Of a stretch of DNA of 64,000 nt, positions 50,356 to 59,421 are shown piece by piece. This DNA is from Clostridiaceae bacterium (GTDB taxonomy: Bacteria; Bacillota; Clostridia; Peptostreptococcales; Natronincolaceae). Within the stretch, counting starts at the first letter, position 1. Every line of letters starts with the position of its first letter. The notes beneath the pieces were generated by a model, which was not told where the DNA came from, made no database searches, and saw only the letters and a program-made list of their open reading frames with translations. The DNA lies in contig JAHDLO010000014.1 in the NCBI GenBank assembly GCA_018432235.1, forward strand, positions 124,001 to 188,000, read 5' to 3'. Both the position numbers and the translations under genes were made by a program.

Positions 50356-51375
50356 TTAGTAGCCTATATACTTAGCATACACCACCTTGCCCTCCTCAAC
50401 GGTTTTAGCATTTTTTATAATTGCCCTACCATCATCAAAGACCTTTATCTCGTAGCCCTCTGCGGATATATTTAATATAAAGGGCGTCAATCTTACTGCG
50501 ATGCCTGCCGCTTGGAGTCTTTCATGCAATTGCTTCAGCTGTATTTTTTTACTGCTGCCGGGGTCCACCTGCACACTATTGCTGCCGCATATATGCACGG
50601 CCTCCGGCATTTTATCCTCAAGGTATTGAAACTTTCTTTGCTGACAGCAGGGGCAGTCCTCCTTTTTACCTACCTCAACAGACTCGAATACATTGTCCCA
50701 CAGGTCAATAAAAAGCATGCTTTTATTCATAAGGTCCTTGTTGTCGGTTAAGTATTTAATCACTTCACTGGATTGATACATCCCCACTATGCCTGTAATC
50801 ATGTTGATAACCCCTGCAGTATCACAGGTGGCTATGCTACCGGTTGGAGGAGGCACCTCCATCAGACATCTCAAGCATCCGGTTTCACCGGGAATGTAGC
50901 TCTTTACTACACCGGTGCTGCCAACAGCACCGCCATATATCCAGGGGATACCCTTTAGGAAGGCGACGTCATTGATCAAATACCTGGTTTTAAAATTATC
51001 CGTACAGTCCACTATGATATCCATGTCCCCTGCCAATCCTTCTATCGTAATACTGTTGACATCCTTTATAACCGCCTCTATCTCAATGCCGGAATTTGCC
51101 TTTAAAAGTGCTTCTCTTGCTGCCTCTGCCTTTGGCACGCTATTGGCAGCATCTGCTTCATTAAATAATATCTGTCTGTGGAGATTGCTCAGCTCGACAA
51201 AATCCCTGTCCACTATCCTGAGATAGCCTACCCCCGTACGGGCGAGACTATTGGCAACCACCGTCCCCAGTGCACCGCAGCCTACGATTAAAACCCTTGC
51301 CTTCTTCAGAAGCTTTTGTCCCTCCAGCCCTATGCCTCTAAAATTAATCTGCTTTGCATATCTTTCCTCCACCAT
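50356..51375 (-). CDS. ThiF/MoeB/HesA family adenylyltransferase
   Basis: A 339-residue E1-like enzyme. The ATP site is VLIVGCGALGTVVANSLART, followed by LRIVDRDFVELSNLHRQILF and the metal and catalytic region (IVDCTDNFKTRYLINDVAFL). Zinc cysteines are CLRC and CPCC. A C-terminal extension (about 275-339) has a MoaD-like or regulatory look: KQLHERLQAAGIAVRLTPFI. It adenylates a small sulfur-carrier protein (MoaD or ThiS type), but no such carrier is adjacent. The ATG at 51375 follows AAGAGGTGG. The nearby molybdopterin genes make MoeB plausible; ThiF remains possible. Confidence 0.82.
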   Translation of the reverse strand: MVEERYAKQINFRGIGLEGQKLLKKARVLIVGCGALGTVVANSLARTGVGYLRIVDRDFVELSNLHRQILFNEADAANSVPKAEAAREALLKANSGIEIEAVIKDVNSITIEGLAGDMDIIVDCTDNFKTRYLINDVAFLKGIPWIYGGAVGSTGVVKSYIPGETGCLRCLMEVPPPTGSIATCDTAGVINMITGIVGMYQSSEVIKYLTDNKDLMNKSMLFIDLWDNVFESVEVGKKEDCPCCQQRKFQYLEDKMPEAVHICGSNSVQVDPGSSKKIQLKQLHERLQAAGIAVRLTPFILNISAEGYEIKVFDDGRAIIKNAKTVEEGKVVYAKYIGY

Positions 51376-51622
51376 ATTTGCCACCTCTTATTTTTTATTT
51401 AATTGCCATCCCATCATAGGATAATATACGCATTATATACTCGCTTTAAACAGTGCTTTATTTCGCCATCGGTGGTTAATAATCCTTTCGATAATTGAAA
51501 ATTCAAAAAACATTAATGAAACCTTAATATATACTTTCGATTAAATAATGCTTTTTATGGCATAAAGTGATAAAATATATATATCAATTCTTAAAGTCGT
51601 ATATACTGTGGGGGATTTTTTT

Positions 51623-52636
51623 ATGAAAAGGTTTTTTTTGATACTTATGATATTGCTGGTGACAGCAGTCTTCGGCCTTTTATATCTGCCGGCCTATCTT
51701 TCAGCCTCTTCTATCGAGGGGCCCACTATTGTAGAGGTCCCGCAGGGCGCTTCTTTATCCTATGTTTCAGACCTGCTTCAACAGCAGGGGATAATAAAAA
51801 GCAAGCTTTGGTTTAGGTATCAGGCAAAGGCAAAAAACGTGGATCGCAGCATTAAACCCGGTACCTATACTATCGAGCCAGATATGACCTTAGATGATAT
51901 ATTTGAGCTTCTGCAAAAGGGACAACAGGCCCAACAGATTGTATTGACCATACCTGAGGGCTTCACTCTATATCAAATTGCCGAAAGAGTCGAAGCTACT
52001 GGCCTGGCTTCAGCAGATGAGTTCATTGAGGCAACAGTAGCGTACTATACTGAAAAGGGCTTTAGCTTTGACACATCTAAGCTTTTCTATGCACTGGAGG
52101 GCTATCTGTATCCCGATACCTATTATTTTAATGTAACTCAGACAGCTAAGGATATTATATCGAGAATGTCTAAGCAGATGGATGAGGTCTTCACCGAAGA
52201 ATACCTCAAGAGGGCAAAGGAGCTAAATTTATCCACCCATGAGGTTTTAACCATAGCCTCCTTGATTGAGCGGGAAGCTTACCACGATCAGGAGATGAAG
52301 GCCATTAGCGGAGTGATTTATAACCGTTTGGAGAAAACCATGCTGCTGCAAATTGATGCCACTGTGATATATGCCATTGGCGAAGGAAAGGAGCACATCA
52401 CCCGAGTGCTATATGCCCATCTGGAGTCCTCTAATCCCTTTAACACTTATAAGCATTTAGGTCTGCCCCCTGGGCCCATAGCAGCCCCTAGTAAAAAGGC
52501 CATTGAAGCTGCCCTTTACCCGGAGTCCCATGACTATATGTACTATGTCCTGGGGGACAATGGACATGTTTTCAGCAAGACCTATAGTGAGCATCTGATC
52601 AACGTTGATAAATACCGCAAGATGACAAATAACTAA
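51623..52636 (+). CDS. mltG: Endolytic murein transglycosylase MltG
   Basis: A 337-residue membrane-anchored enzyme with an N-terminal transmembrane helix (about 5-22), a LysM-like region (VEVPQGASLSYVSDLLQQ, IIKSKLWFRY), and the YceG catalytic domain: ALEGYLYPDTYYF, TIASLIEREAYHDQEM with the catalytic glutamate, NPFNTYKHLGLPPGPIA and KTYSEHLINVDKYR. It cuts nascent peptidoglycan glycan strands and limits chain length. The ATG at 51623 follows GGGGGA; the in-frame GTG at 51608 overlaps that site. A strong terminator follows. Confidence 0.95.
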   Translation: MKRFFLILMILLVTAVFGLLYLPAYLSASSIEGPTIVEVPQGASLSYVSDLLQQQGIIKSKLWFRYQAKAKNVDRSIKPGTYTIEPDMTLDDIFELLQKGQQAQQIVLTIPEGFTLYQIAERVEATGLASADEFIEATVAYYTEKGFSFDTSKLFYALEGYLYPDTYYFNVTQTAKDIISRMSKQMDEVFTEEYLKRAKELNLSTHEVLTIASLIEREAYHDQEMKAISGVIYNRLEKTMLLQIDATVIYAIGEGKEHITRVLYAHLESSNPFNTYKHLGLPPGPIAAPSKKAIEAALYPESHDYMYYVLGDNGHVFSKTYSEHLINVDKYRKMTNN

Positions 52637-52677
52637 AAAGCAGGTGAAAAATCATAGATTTTTCACCTGCTTTTTAG
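52633..52677. terminator. Strong bidirectional terminator
   Basis: A perfect 21-bp inverted repeat (arms 52633-52653 and 52657-52677, starting CTAAAAAGCAGGTG) around a three-base loop serves mltG and the convergent molybdopterin-binding gene. Confidence 0.92.
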
Positions 52678-53696
52678 TATTTTCCAAAATGACAATTAGG
52701 GAAGGTACAGCTATCACATTTTAAGCATTGGCCCCCATAGCCCATTCTGGTAATGTCGCGCCTTACTATTTTTTCCCCCGCCATAACCCTTGGCAATAGA
52801 ATATCAAAAGCAGTGGTATCTGCAAACATAACACAGCCTGGAAGCCCAAAGATCGGCGTTCCATCTAAATAGGCCAATAGCAGCATTGCCCCTGGTAGCA
52901 CCGGAGTACCATAGGTAACCAAATCTGCCCCTGTTGCTTTAATAGCACCGGGGGTTTTATCATCTGGGTCAACTGACATGCCCCCTGTCACAATGATAAG
53001 CTCAGCCCCCTCATTTTTATATTGAAGGATGGCATCTTTGATTATATCTAATTCATCGGGAAGAATCGTCTTAGCGGATACCTCCGCACCATATTTTTTT
53101 AATTTTTTTTCAATTACAGGCCCAAACTTATCCTCTATCCGGCCTTTATATACTTCGCTACCGGTGACAATTAATCCAGTTTTGTAAGATTTAAAGGGTT
53201 TTATGGAGAATATGGGCCCCACCGCCTTAAGCCTAGCTTCAGCAGCAGTAATCTTATCCTTTTTTATTATTAAGGGAATCACTCGGCAGCCGCCTAATAA
53301 ATCCTTTGTGTCAATATACCGATCCCCATGAATCGTTGCAAGGCAAATATCACCTAAATCATTGATATCCTCCAATAGACTTCGGTTAATTTTCAACAAG
53401 CCCTTATGTTTTGCTATAAAGTTGATTTTTCCTTCCTTTGGTTCTGTGAACTCAATACCCTCACCGCATATCAAGTTACCCAAGGTAGTGGCAGCATCAT
53501 CTTCGTGGAGCTCATCCTCCTGCAAATCAAAAATGTAGATATGCTCCTTTCCAATGCGCAATAGTCTTTCTATATCTTCTTCACGGATAATATGCCCCTT
53601 TTTAAAGGCTACCCCTTTAAATTCATTGGGAACTATTTCTGTGATGTCGTGTCCCAGCACCATTTCTACAGCATCTTCTACCTTAACTACCTTCAT
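52674..53696 (-). CDS. Molybdopterin-binding domain protein with C-terminal cysteine cluster
   Basis: A 340-residue protein. An N-terminal region (about 1-160) resembles the front part of MoeA-like proteins without a clear match. A MoCF/MogA-type molybdopterin-binding domain follows (about 165-320: LIVTGSEVYKGRIEDKFG, LIIVTGGMSVDPDDKTPGAI, TPIFGLPGCVMFADTTAFD). The tail GGQCLKCDSCTFPNCHFGKY has four cysteines and may bind a metal or Fe-S cluster. It probably handles or inserts the pterin cofactor of the AOR encoded upstream. The start follows GAGGTGA. Confidence 0.82.
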   Translation of the reverse strand: MKVVKVEDAVEMVLGHDITEIVPNEFKGVAFKKGHIIREEDIERLLRIGKEHIYIFDLQEDELHEDDAATTLGNLICGEGIEFTEPKEGKINFIAKHKGLLKINRSLLEDINDLGDICLATIHGDRYIDTKDLLGGCRVIPLIIKKDKITAAEARLKAVGPIFSIKPFKSYKTGLIVTGSEVYKGRIEDKFGPVIEKKLKKYGAEVSAKTILPDELDIIKDAILQYKNEGAELIIVTGGMSVDPDDKTPGAIKATGADLVTYGTPVLPGAMLLLAYLDGTPIFGLPGCVMFADTTAFDILLPRVMAGEKIVRRDITRMGYGGQCLKCDSCTFPNCHFGKY

Positions 53697-53764
53697 TTAT
53701 ATCACCTCATGCTAAAAAAAATAATTAGAAAATTTCTGACAAGAAAGGCTGCCTTATTAATGCG

Positions 53765-54853
53765 CTAAATTTCAGCTATTTTCCTCCTAAGCATCTCCTT
53801 TTTTTTGCAAACAGGACATTGATTTTCTCCTGCATCAGTAGGTATAAAGCCGTGGTTGCATTTGGGGCATAGGGATAATGGTATAACCCTTTTAGCTTGA
53901 AGGGTCCTAAGCTCCTTTAAAGTTGATGTCCCTGGCGTAATGGCCTCCTTAGGGCAGCTTAAGACACATTGTCCACAATGATAACAGCTTAATCCATGAT
54001 GGGAAAGGGTTAGCACTTCTTTATCTTTTTCCAGCCTCCATGCCTTTGCCGGACAAACCCCAGCACACCTGCCACAGCCGTCACATTTATGGCTAACCTG
54101 CCATATTCCGAAGAAGGAGACTTTACTAATTATGGCATCCTTTAAATCCTGAGCCTCTGCTATAGCATCTAATAAAATACTACGGCTGGATACATTTTCA
54201 TTAGGGTCCCTTAAAACTGTCTGTGCTGCTTTGGTGGCCATATTGGTGGATTCATTTCTAATGAAGCTAAAAAGCTCTCGCCTAGAAATTGCCTGGACTG
54301 CAGGGCTTGGTGAAGCTTCTTTGTGTCCCAGTAGCTTATAGTGGGGTCTCACACCAATTGTCTCAACAAATTCCACTGCCTGCTGCAGAGAAGATGGAAA
54401 TAAGTACTCCTTAGCATTCCTTTGACACCCTTGGCATTTTGCCCCGTTAAAATAAAAGCACTTGTCTGGGTATAGGATAAATAAAGCTGCCAATAGTTCA
54501 GCTTCCATGGCATTTAAACAGCTTAGCTTTACACCGGTTTTATCCTCTATTTTTCTACAGGAGCACACAACCTCATCGGTATTCTTTACCAGATATAATA
54601 TATTCTCCTCAACCAAACCCTTCATTCTTATGGCCTTTGTGGGACAAACAGCTTTGCAAATGCCACAGCGAATACACCGATCATGATTAAAATTTACTTT
54701 TCCAGAGGTTAATTGGATAGCCCCCTTAGGGCAGCTGCTTTGGCATTGATTACACCGCTGTTCTTCAATATTACTCAAAAAAATACAGCTACTATCCTTA
54801 AGTTCAGGGTAATGCTCATTAACCAGCTTATTGATTAAAAAGTCTAGTATCAT
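53765..54853 (-). CDS. Multi-cluster 4Fe-4S ferredoxin-like protein
   Basis: A 362-residue cytosolic protein with four CxxCxxCxxxCP-type signatures: CNQCQSSCPKGAI (about 34), CIRCGICKAVCPTKAI (about 60), CDGCGRCAGVCPAKAW (about 258) and CYHCGQCVLSCPKEAI (about 290). The middle section has further cysteines (CSCRKIEDKTGVKLSC, CFYFNGAKCQGCQRN), and a zinc-ribbon tail has CPKC and CPVC. It probably carries electrons to or from the AOR encoded immediately upstream. It shares strand and spacing with the molybdopterin-binding gene. The start follows TGAGGTGA. Confidence 0.85.
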   Translation of the reverse strand: MILDFLINKLVNEHYPELKDSSCIFLSNIEEQRCNQCQSSCPKGAIQLTSGKVNFNHDRCIRCGICKAVCPTKAIRMKGLVEENILYLVKNTDEVVCSCRKIEDKTGVKLSCLNAMEAELLAALFILYPDKCFYFNGAKCQGCQRNAKEYLFPSSLQQAVEFVETIGVRPHYKLLGHKEASPSPAVQAISRRELFSFIRNESTNMATKAAQTVLRDPNENVSSRSILLDAIAEAQDLKDAIISKVSFFGIWQVSHKCDGCGRCAGVCPAKAWRLEKDKEVLTLSHHGLSCYHCGQCVLSCPKEAITPGTSTLKELRTLQAKRVIPLSLCPKCNHGFIPTDAGENQCPVCKKKEMLRRKIAEI

Positions 54854-54891
54854 TATTCTTCACCTCAGGAAAAAATAATAAGAAGATATTG

Positions 54892-54932
54892 AAAAAATAT
54901 AGAAGAGTCCTCACGACCCCTCTATATTTTTT
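54892..54932 (-). terminator. Intrinsic terminator after the AOR gene
   Basis: AAAAAATATAGA pairs with TCTATATTTTTT around a 17-base loop between the AOR stop and the polyferredoxin start, so much of the AOR transcript may end here, with some read-through. Confidence 0.7.
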
Positions 54933-54963
54933 AAAGCATTTGAAAGCCTTAGTTTGATTCTAG

Positions 54964-57063
54964 CTAGGGAAGCAGCTTCAGACCTTCTAATTCGTCAGCC
55001 ACATCCTTCATGCCAAGTTTTTCTAATGTCGCTCTAGTTGGCGCACCTGTTTTTTCATCCCATCCATAAGCTTTGTATAGCATTGTAAGAGCTAATTGCA
55101 TATCATCCTTATCCATCTTTACTGTGCCAGGTGTAAAAGGCTTTTTGTCTGGGTCTACATCAAAGACATATGTTGGAATGGTGTCATGCTGATTCCTCAT
55201 ATCGATTGTCTTCATGTTTTTCACTGTTAGTGCTCTATGTAGTGTAGAAATTCTTTCAGCAGCAAGGTCTAACTCCGCTTCACTGGTTTCGATGCCAGTG
55301 GCTAAGCTGAAGAATTTAGCCTCTAGGGCTGTATCTCCTCTATAGTTTCGCTTCTTAGAAGGAGATACCGTCATTGGCCATACCCAGTTACACAAGGTAA
55401 TGGAGTCATGCAGGAAGTTTCTATCCAATGACCATTTAGCAAAATTAGCCTTGTATTCATTCATTGGCGTATAGTTTTGTGGTACATCAAAGGCGTCTGG
55501 TGAACCCCATACCTCACCGGAGATTTCTCTTAATAGCTCGGTTGGCAGGCCTGCACCAATCATGTTTTGGTGGGTATGGGAATTGGCATCTCTATTGAAC
55601 ATAATGTTAACCAATACCCCGACTTGAGCTCCGGATTCATTACTATGATGCTTTGGATAAGCCATTTTTGACCAAAGGCTATTGCCATTCCAGTAATCCT
55701 CATCAAATTTCCATCTTTCAGCTAACCAATAAGGCCCATCTCCTAAGTGGCTAAATTCCCCTTCCTTTAGTGCAATTCTTCTATAGAATTCTAAAAGAAA
55801 TGCTGGGTCACCTGATTCCACTAAATCCCAAGGTATACTATCATATTCTTCCTTCGGTAGAGCTTCCTTAAGCTTTCCGGTGGTATAGGCATATTTGAAG
55901 TCCCTTGGCAGCTGACCATAGTTACTCCAAATACCATAATCGTCCGCCAATCTAGAGCCTAAGCATTTTGTTATTAATGCCACCTCACCCTTTGGATCAC
56001 CATCGGAATAACCCTTCAGCATAACGCTGCCTGGACTGGAAAAGTTGATACATGTGCTTGCTGCATATCGGGTTAACCCATATTTTTCCAGTTCAGGCAC
56101 TTCAAGGTTAGATTGGCAACGGATTGGACAAGAATGACATCCACCCATTTTAATCGTTCTTGCCTCTGCCACTGGACCAAGGTCAAATACTGCTTTTTGT
56201 GTACGAAGACCAACCTTATTTTTCTCCCCAGGAGGGCATTCACCAGTTTCTACCGGCGGCTTAGCTGCTCCCCAGAATAATGCTGTTTGTGCCGTCCATC
56301 GGCTTCTGCTATCATGGAACTCCGCCCATGGTTGAGGTGTGTTTGGCACAACGTGTTGATTGTTGGCACCAATGATTTCATCCATCATATAGGCATTCAA
56401 ATCTACCCAGTCTTTTCCTTTACCTTCTGCAATATTTATAGCCTGAGTCCCTATTATACCGATGGCTTTAAGCTTTTTAGCCCCCAATATACCCCCATGG
56501 CCGCCAGCGGAGTGGTTAACTGAGTTAACAATGGAGGATAGATTGATTAAGTTTTCACCTGCTTGACCAATAGAGGCAATACAGGCTTCCTTACCCATTT
56601 CTTCATTAAGCAGCATTGAGGTTTCTACTGTGCCCTTTCCCCAAAGATGAGCAGCATCCTCAATAGTCACCTTATCATTTTCAATCCTTAACCAAACAGG
56701 CTTATTTGATGCGCCCTCAACAATAATGCCATCCCAGCCAGCAAACTTTAAGTAAGCGCCAAAGTTTCCGCCCATATGGCTGTCTGTAACAGCATGGTAG
56801 GGATTTGTAGGTGCTAAAGAAGTAATATTCGTTCTTCCGCTACAGGGTGCACCAGTCCCGGTCAATGGACCTACGCCAAATACCACCTTATTTGCTTCGT
56901 CGTAGGCTTTGGTTCCCTGGGGAACCTCATCAAATATAATTTTATACCCGATACCTGCGCCTCCGATAAAGTCTTTATATTTCATCGTATCTACGGTAGA
57001 AATTGCTCCTGTTGTTAAATTTACCCTTAACATTTTACCAGCCCAGCCAGTAATCTTAGCCAT
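54964..57063 (-). CDS. Aldehyde:ferredoxin oxidoreductase family protein (YdhV-like)
   Basis: A 699-residue tungsto- or molybdo-pterin enzyme. N-terminal pterin-binding domain: GKMLRVNLTTGAIST, FIGGAGIGYKIIFDEVP, GVGPLTGTGAPCSGRTNITS and GGNFGAYLKFAGWDGIIVEG. The cluster motif is MGGCHSCPIRCQ. The length (699) is close to E. coli YdhV and longer than many AORs (about 600). Substrate unknown; aldehyde oxidation with ferredoxin is the family reaction. No export signal is present. The ATG at 57063 follows TAGGAGGAG; one at 57096 is unsupported. A Tat-signal ferredoxin gene lies 52 bases upstream. Confidence 0.9.
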   Translation of the reverse strand: MAKITGWAGKMLRVNLTTGAISTVDTMKYKDFIGGAGIGYKIIFDEVPQGTKAYDEANKVVFGVGPLTGTGAPCSGRTNITSLAPTNPYHAVTDSHMGGNFGAYLKFAGWDGIIVEGASNKPVWLRIENDKVTIEDAAHLWGKGTVETSMLLNEEMGKEACIASIGQAGENLINLSSIVNSVNHSAGGHGGILGAKKLKAIGIIGTQAINIAEGKGKDWVDLNAYMMDEIIGANNQHVVPNTPQPWAEFHDSRSRWTAQTALFWGAAKPPVETGECPPGEKNKVGLRTQKAVFDLGPVAEARTIKMGGCHSCPIRCQSNLEVPELEKYGLTRYAASTCINFSSPGSVMLKGYSDGDPKGEVALITKCLGSRLADDYGIWSNYGQLPRDFKYAYTTGKLKEALPKEEYDSIPWDLVESGDPAFLLEFYRRIALKEGEFSHLGDGPYWLAERWKFDEDYWNGNSLWSKMAYPKHHSNESGAQVGVLVNIMFNRDANSHTHQNMIGAGLPTELLREISGEVWGSPDAFDVPQNYTPMNEYKANFAKWSLDRNFLHDSITLCNWVWPMTVSPSKKRNYRGDTALEAKFFSLATGIETSEAELDLAAERISTLHRALTVKNMKTIDMRNQHDTIPTYVFDVDPDKKPFTPGTVKMDKDDMQLALTMLYKAYGWDEKTGAPTRATLEKLGMKDVADELEGLKLLP

Positions 57064-57115
57064 TATTTCTCCTCCTATCTTAAAATAAATAGACAATTGT
57101 TATTATGTAATCAAC

Positions 57116-57775
57116 CTATGAGAAGCGATACCCGTTTTTATTTAAGATCGCAGTAACTTCTTCCCATGGAATAATTCTCAAAGCACCTGTAATACAGTTT
57201 TCTGCACATGCGCCACACAGAATACACTTGGTGGATTTCTTGGTATCTGGGTCAATTGTAGGCATGTGCCATGGACAGGCTTCAGCACAGGCACCGCAGC
57301 CCACACATTTTTTTGCGTCAATAGTCCATGCCCCAAGAGTTTCACTGAGGGAGATGGCCTCTACAGGACAAGCCCCTGCGCATTTTGGCTCCTGACATTG
57401 CTTACATGTTTCTGGTGTCATTAAAAAATTTCCAAAGTATCCATCCACGTTACGATAATTATCGCTGATCTCTGTACCATAGTTAAAGTTTCTTGCTATT
57501 TTTACTCTGGATACAAAGGGATGAATTTTTCCATCATTGATGGCAGAGCATACCATTTCACATCGTTGGCATCCAACACATCGGTTTTGCTCAGATATCA
57601 GCATTCCTTTAGCTGTTAAGAGTACATTGGCTGATTCACCAACCGGGCTACATCCAAACAAATTTAGCACAGCAGCAGAGACGGTTAAGGTGGCAATTCC
57701 CCTACCACTTAGCTTTAAAAATTCTCTTCTTGTCCTTAATTTCTCTAAAAAATCTTGAATTTCATTTTCGAACAT
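57116..57775 (-). CDS. Tat-signal 4Fe-4S ferredoxin subunit (YdhX/YdhY-like)
   Basis: A 219-residue protein with a twin-arginine signal (RTRREFLKLSGRGIATL, followed by a hydrophobic run ending LNLFGC, which may also be a lipobox or just the h-region). It has four 4Fe-4S sites typical of DMSO-reductase-type electron subunits: CVGCQRCEMVC, CKQCQEPKCAGAC, CVGCGACAEAC and CILCGACAENC. It should act outside the membrane or at its surface as an electron-transfer partner of the AOR. The ATG at 57775 follows AGGAGGGAG. A tatA gene follows upstream in the same locus. Confidence 0.88.
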   Translation of the reverse strand: MFENEIQDFLEKLRTRREFLKLSGRGIATLTVSAAVLNLFGCSPVGESANVLLTAKGMLISEQNRCVGCQRCEMVCSAINDGKIHPFVSRVKIARNFNYGTEISDNYRNVDGYFGNFLMTPETCKQCQEPKCAGACPVEAISLSETLGAWTIDAKKCVGCGACAEACPWHMPTIDPDTKKSTKCILCGACAENCITGALRIIPWEEVTAILNKNGYRFS

Positions 57776-57873
57776 ATTTACGCTCCCTCCTAGATTAAAT
57801 TTCGTCTCAACCAAGTCAATCAATGCTGTATGAAATTACACATCGAAGATTCTCCCTTGACTACCCTCCTCCA

Positions 57874-57918
57874 CAATGACAATTGCTTTTTCCAGGCTTA
57901 AGTAAAACATTGTCATTG
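57874..57918. other. Inverted repeat between tatA and ferredoxin genes
   Basis: CAATGACAAT pairs perfectly with ATTGTCATTG around a 25-base loop in a 215-base gap. There is no T-run, so a processing or regulator site is as likely as a terminator. Confidence 0.4.
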
Positions 57919-57989
57919 GTCATACTAGATATTGCTTAGAACACTTTTAAGCATAAGTTCGTTAATTATCAAACAATCTTCGTGCACTT

Positions 57990-58193
57990 TTATACCTTCT
58001 CCTTTTTTCCTGTAAGGTCTAATTCATCTTTTAGCGTATCCACTTCTTCAGTCACCTTGTTGGCATGATCCTTAAAGGCTCTGATGGATTTACCCATTGC
58101 CTTTCCTAATTCAGGCAGCTTAGAAGGACCAAAAATAACTAAAGCAATCGCCAAAACTATGACTAGCTCCCCAGTACCTAATCTACCAAACAT
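57990..58193 (-). CDS. tatA: Twin-arginine translocase subunit TatA
   Basis: A 67-residue TatA/E protein: GRLGTGELVIVLAIALVIFG as the membrane helix, hinge PSKLPELGKAMGKSIRAF, then an amphipathic helix and charged tail. It belongs to the Tat export channel. No tatC is in this window, so the partner is elsewhere. Placement between YdhW-like and Tat-ferredoxin genes links it to export of the ferredoxin and any hitch-hiking partner. The start follows AAAGGGGGTG. Confidence 0.93.
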   Translation of the reverse strand: MFGRLGTGELVIVLAIALVIFGPSKLPELGKAMGKSIRAFKDHANKVTEEVDTLKDELDLTGKKEKV

Positions 58194-58301
58194 CTACAAC
58201 ACCCCCTTTAATGATTTGTTAAACGAACCAAAAATGCACATGTATCTTATCCTATTGCAAAATAAAATCAATTTAATTCATGCTGGGAAGTCTTAAAGGG
58301 C

Positions 58302-58934
58302 TTAAGGGTTTTGATCCGCTTCTACCTCAACCCACTCTGCCAGCGAAGTTGCATGAGATCTATCCATAAACTTGTCAGAATATAAATAAACTGCATTATT
58401 AGAGGCTTTAGTTTCTTTGATATCATCGTAATCCACTGTCTCCTTTAGCTGCTTCAGAACCGCCTTGAAGATATCAACTGAGAGCTTAAATGGATTGCGA
58501 TAAAACAGTCTAACATCTGTTGGTCGGGGATAGGTTTTTGATTCGTATCTGACGGTTTCAGCAACAAGCTTTATCAAATCTCGTTCTTCAACCATCACCA
58601 TCATGTTGGCATAATTGTGGGTGATGTATTGGTTAGAGAATAAATAAATAGTCTTTTCGCCCTTTATTGAATAAATATCCTTATATGCACCCTCTAGCTT
58701 TAATTCGTCTAATAGCGCCAGTAGCTCCTCAACCTCCAAAGAAAAGGGTGCTTCAAGGAAAACCTCTGCATTGGTTGTTTGATGATTAGCAGATTGCTCC
58801 CTTATAAAGCTTGCTACTGCGGCTGATTTATCAAATACCTCTTCGATATCCGCATCACTACCAGCTACTCCCCCCTTTGCTTTTCCTTCTAAGATTTCTG
58901 ATTCTAAATTGTCGGTATTAGTTTTGGTGTCCAA
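58302..58934 (-). CDS. YdhW-like protein of the AOR locus, internally duplicated
   Basis: A 210-residue protein without signal or cofactor motifs. It has two related halves: EVFLEAPFSLEVEELLALLD onward with TIYLFSNQYITHNYANMMVM, and VRLFYRNPFKLSVDIFKAVL onward with AVYLYSDKFMDRSHATSLAE. Each has the pattern aromatic-xx-PF-x-L, then a helix, then the 'Y-L-x-S-x-x-x' strand. Length and setting (next to AOR and Tat ferredoxins) agree with E. coli YdhW, whose role is unknown. The start is TTG after GAGGAGGGAG. A structural or chaperone-like role is plausible only by context. Confidence 0.6.
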   Translation of the reverse strand: MDTKTNTDNLESEILEGKAKGGVAGSDADIEEVFDKSAAVASFIREQSANHQTTNAEVFLEAPFSLEVEELLALLDELKLEGAYKDIYSIKGEKTIYLFSNQYITHNYANMMVMVEERDLIKLVAETVRYESKTYPRPTDVRLFYRNPFKLSVDIFKAVLKQLKETVDYDDIKETKASNNAVYLYSDKFMDRSHATSLAEWVEVEADQNP

Positions 58935-59421
58935 CTTGCTCCCTCCTCGTAATCTTAAATCTTATAAAGAGACATCAAGAATTCCATATGGAAACTTAGG
59001 ATGACCTTATGGTTGATTAATGGGTATTGGAGCTTACCCTCATTATAATTTACTTATTCCCGAGAAAATTTTCATAGAGGAAAACGATTACCAAATTTAT
59101 GATATACTATACCTGACAGCAGCAAGGCACATGAAGATTTACTCAGAAATATCTAAAAATAAATGTCACATAATTTGCATTATAATGAAATTTTATACAG
59201 CATTTAAATAAAATATAACATAGTGACATGCCCCGGTCAATAGAATTGGTCTTTTTATTAACAAACTCATTCCATAAACCATTTTTTTGTTATATAATGT
59301 ATGGAAATTGTTAAATTAATATCAAATATTTCTAAAGTGCTCTTAGTCCTTACAAGAGTGCTTATGAATTAATCTCAGGAGCTTCAAGTATATCATCTAA
59401 ATTTTGATTGGAGGTATTTTT
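58935..59421. other. Long divergent intergenic region, AT-rich
   Basis: This gap separates the AOR locus from the divergent XdhC-like gene. Nothing coding is convincing (a 63-codon plus-strand ORF at 59020 has no ribosome site). A TATAAT at about 59294 may serve the plus-strand gene, but no clear -35 was found. Regulatory sites for both directions are expected here. Confidence 0.4.

Noticed and set aside
59020-59211. 63-codon plus-strand ORF in the AOR/XdhC gap
   Set aside because: No ribosome site, no start context and no recognisable product; treated as chance.
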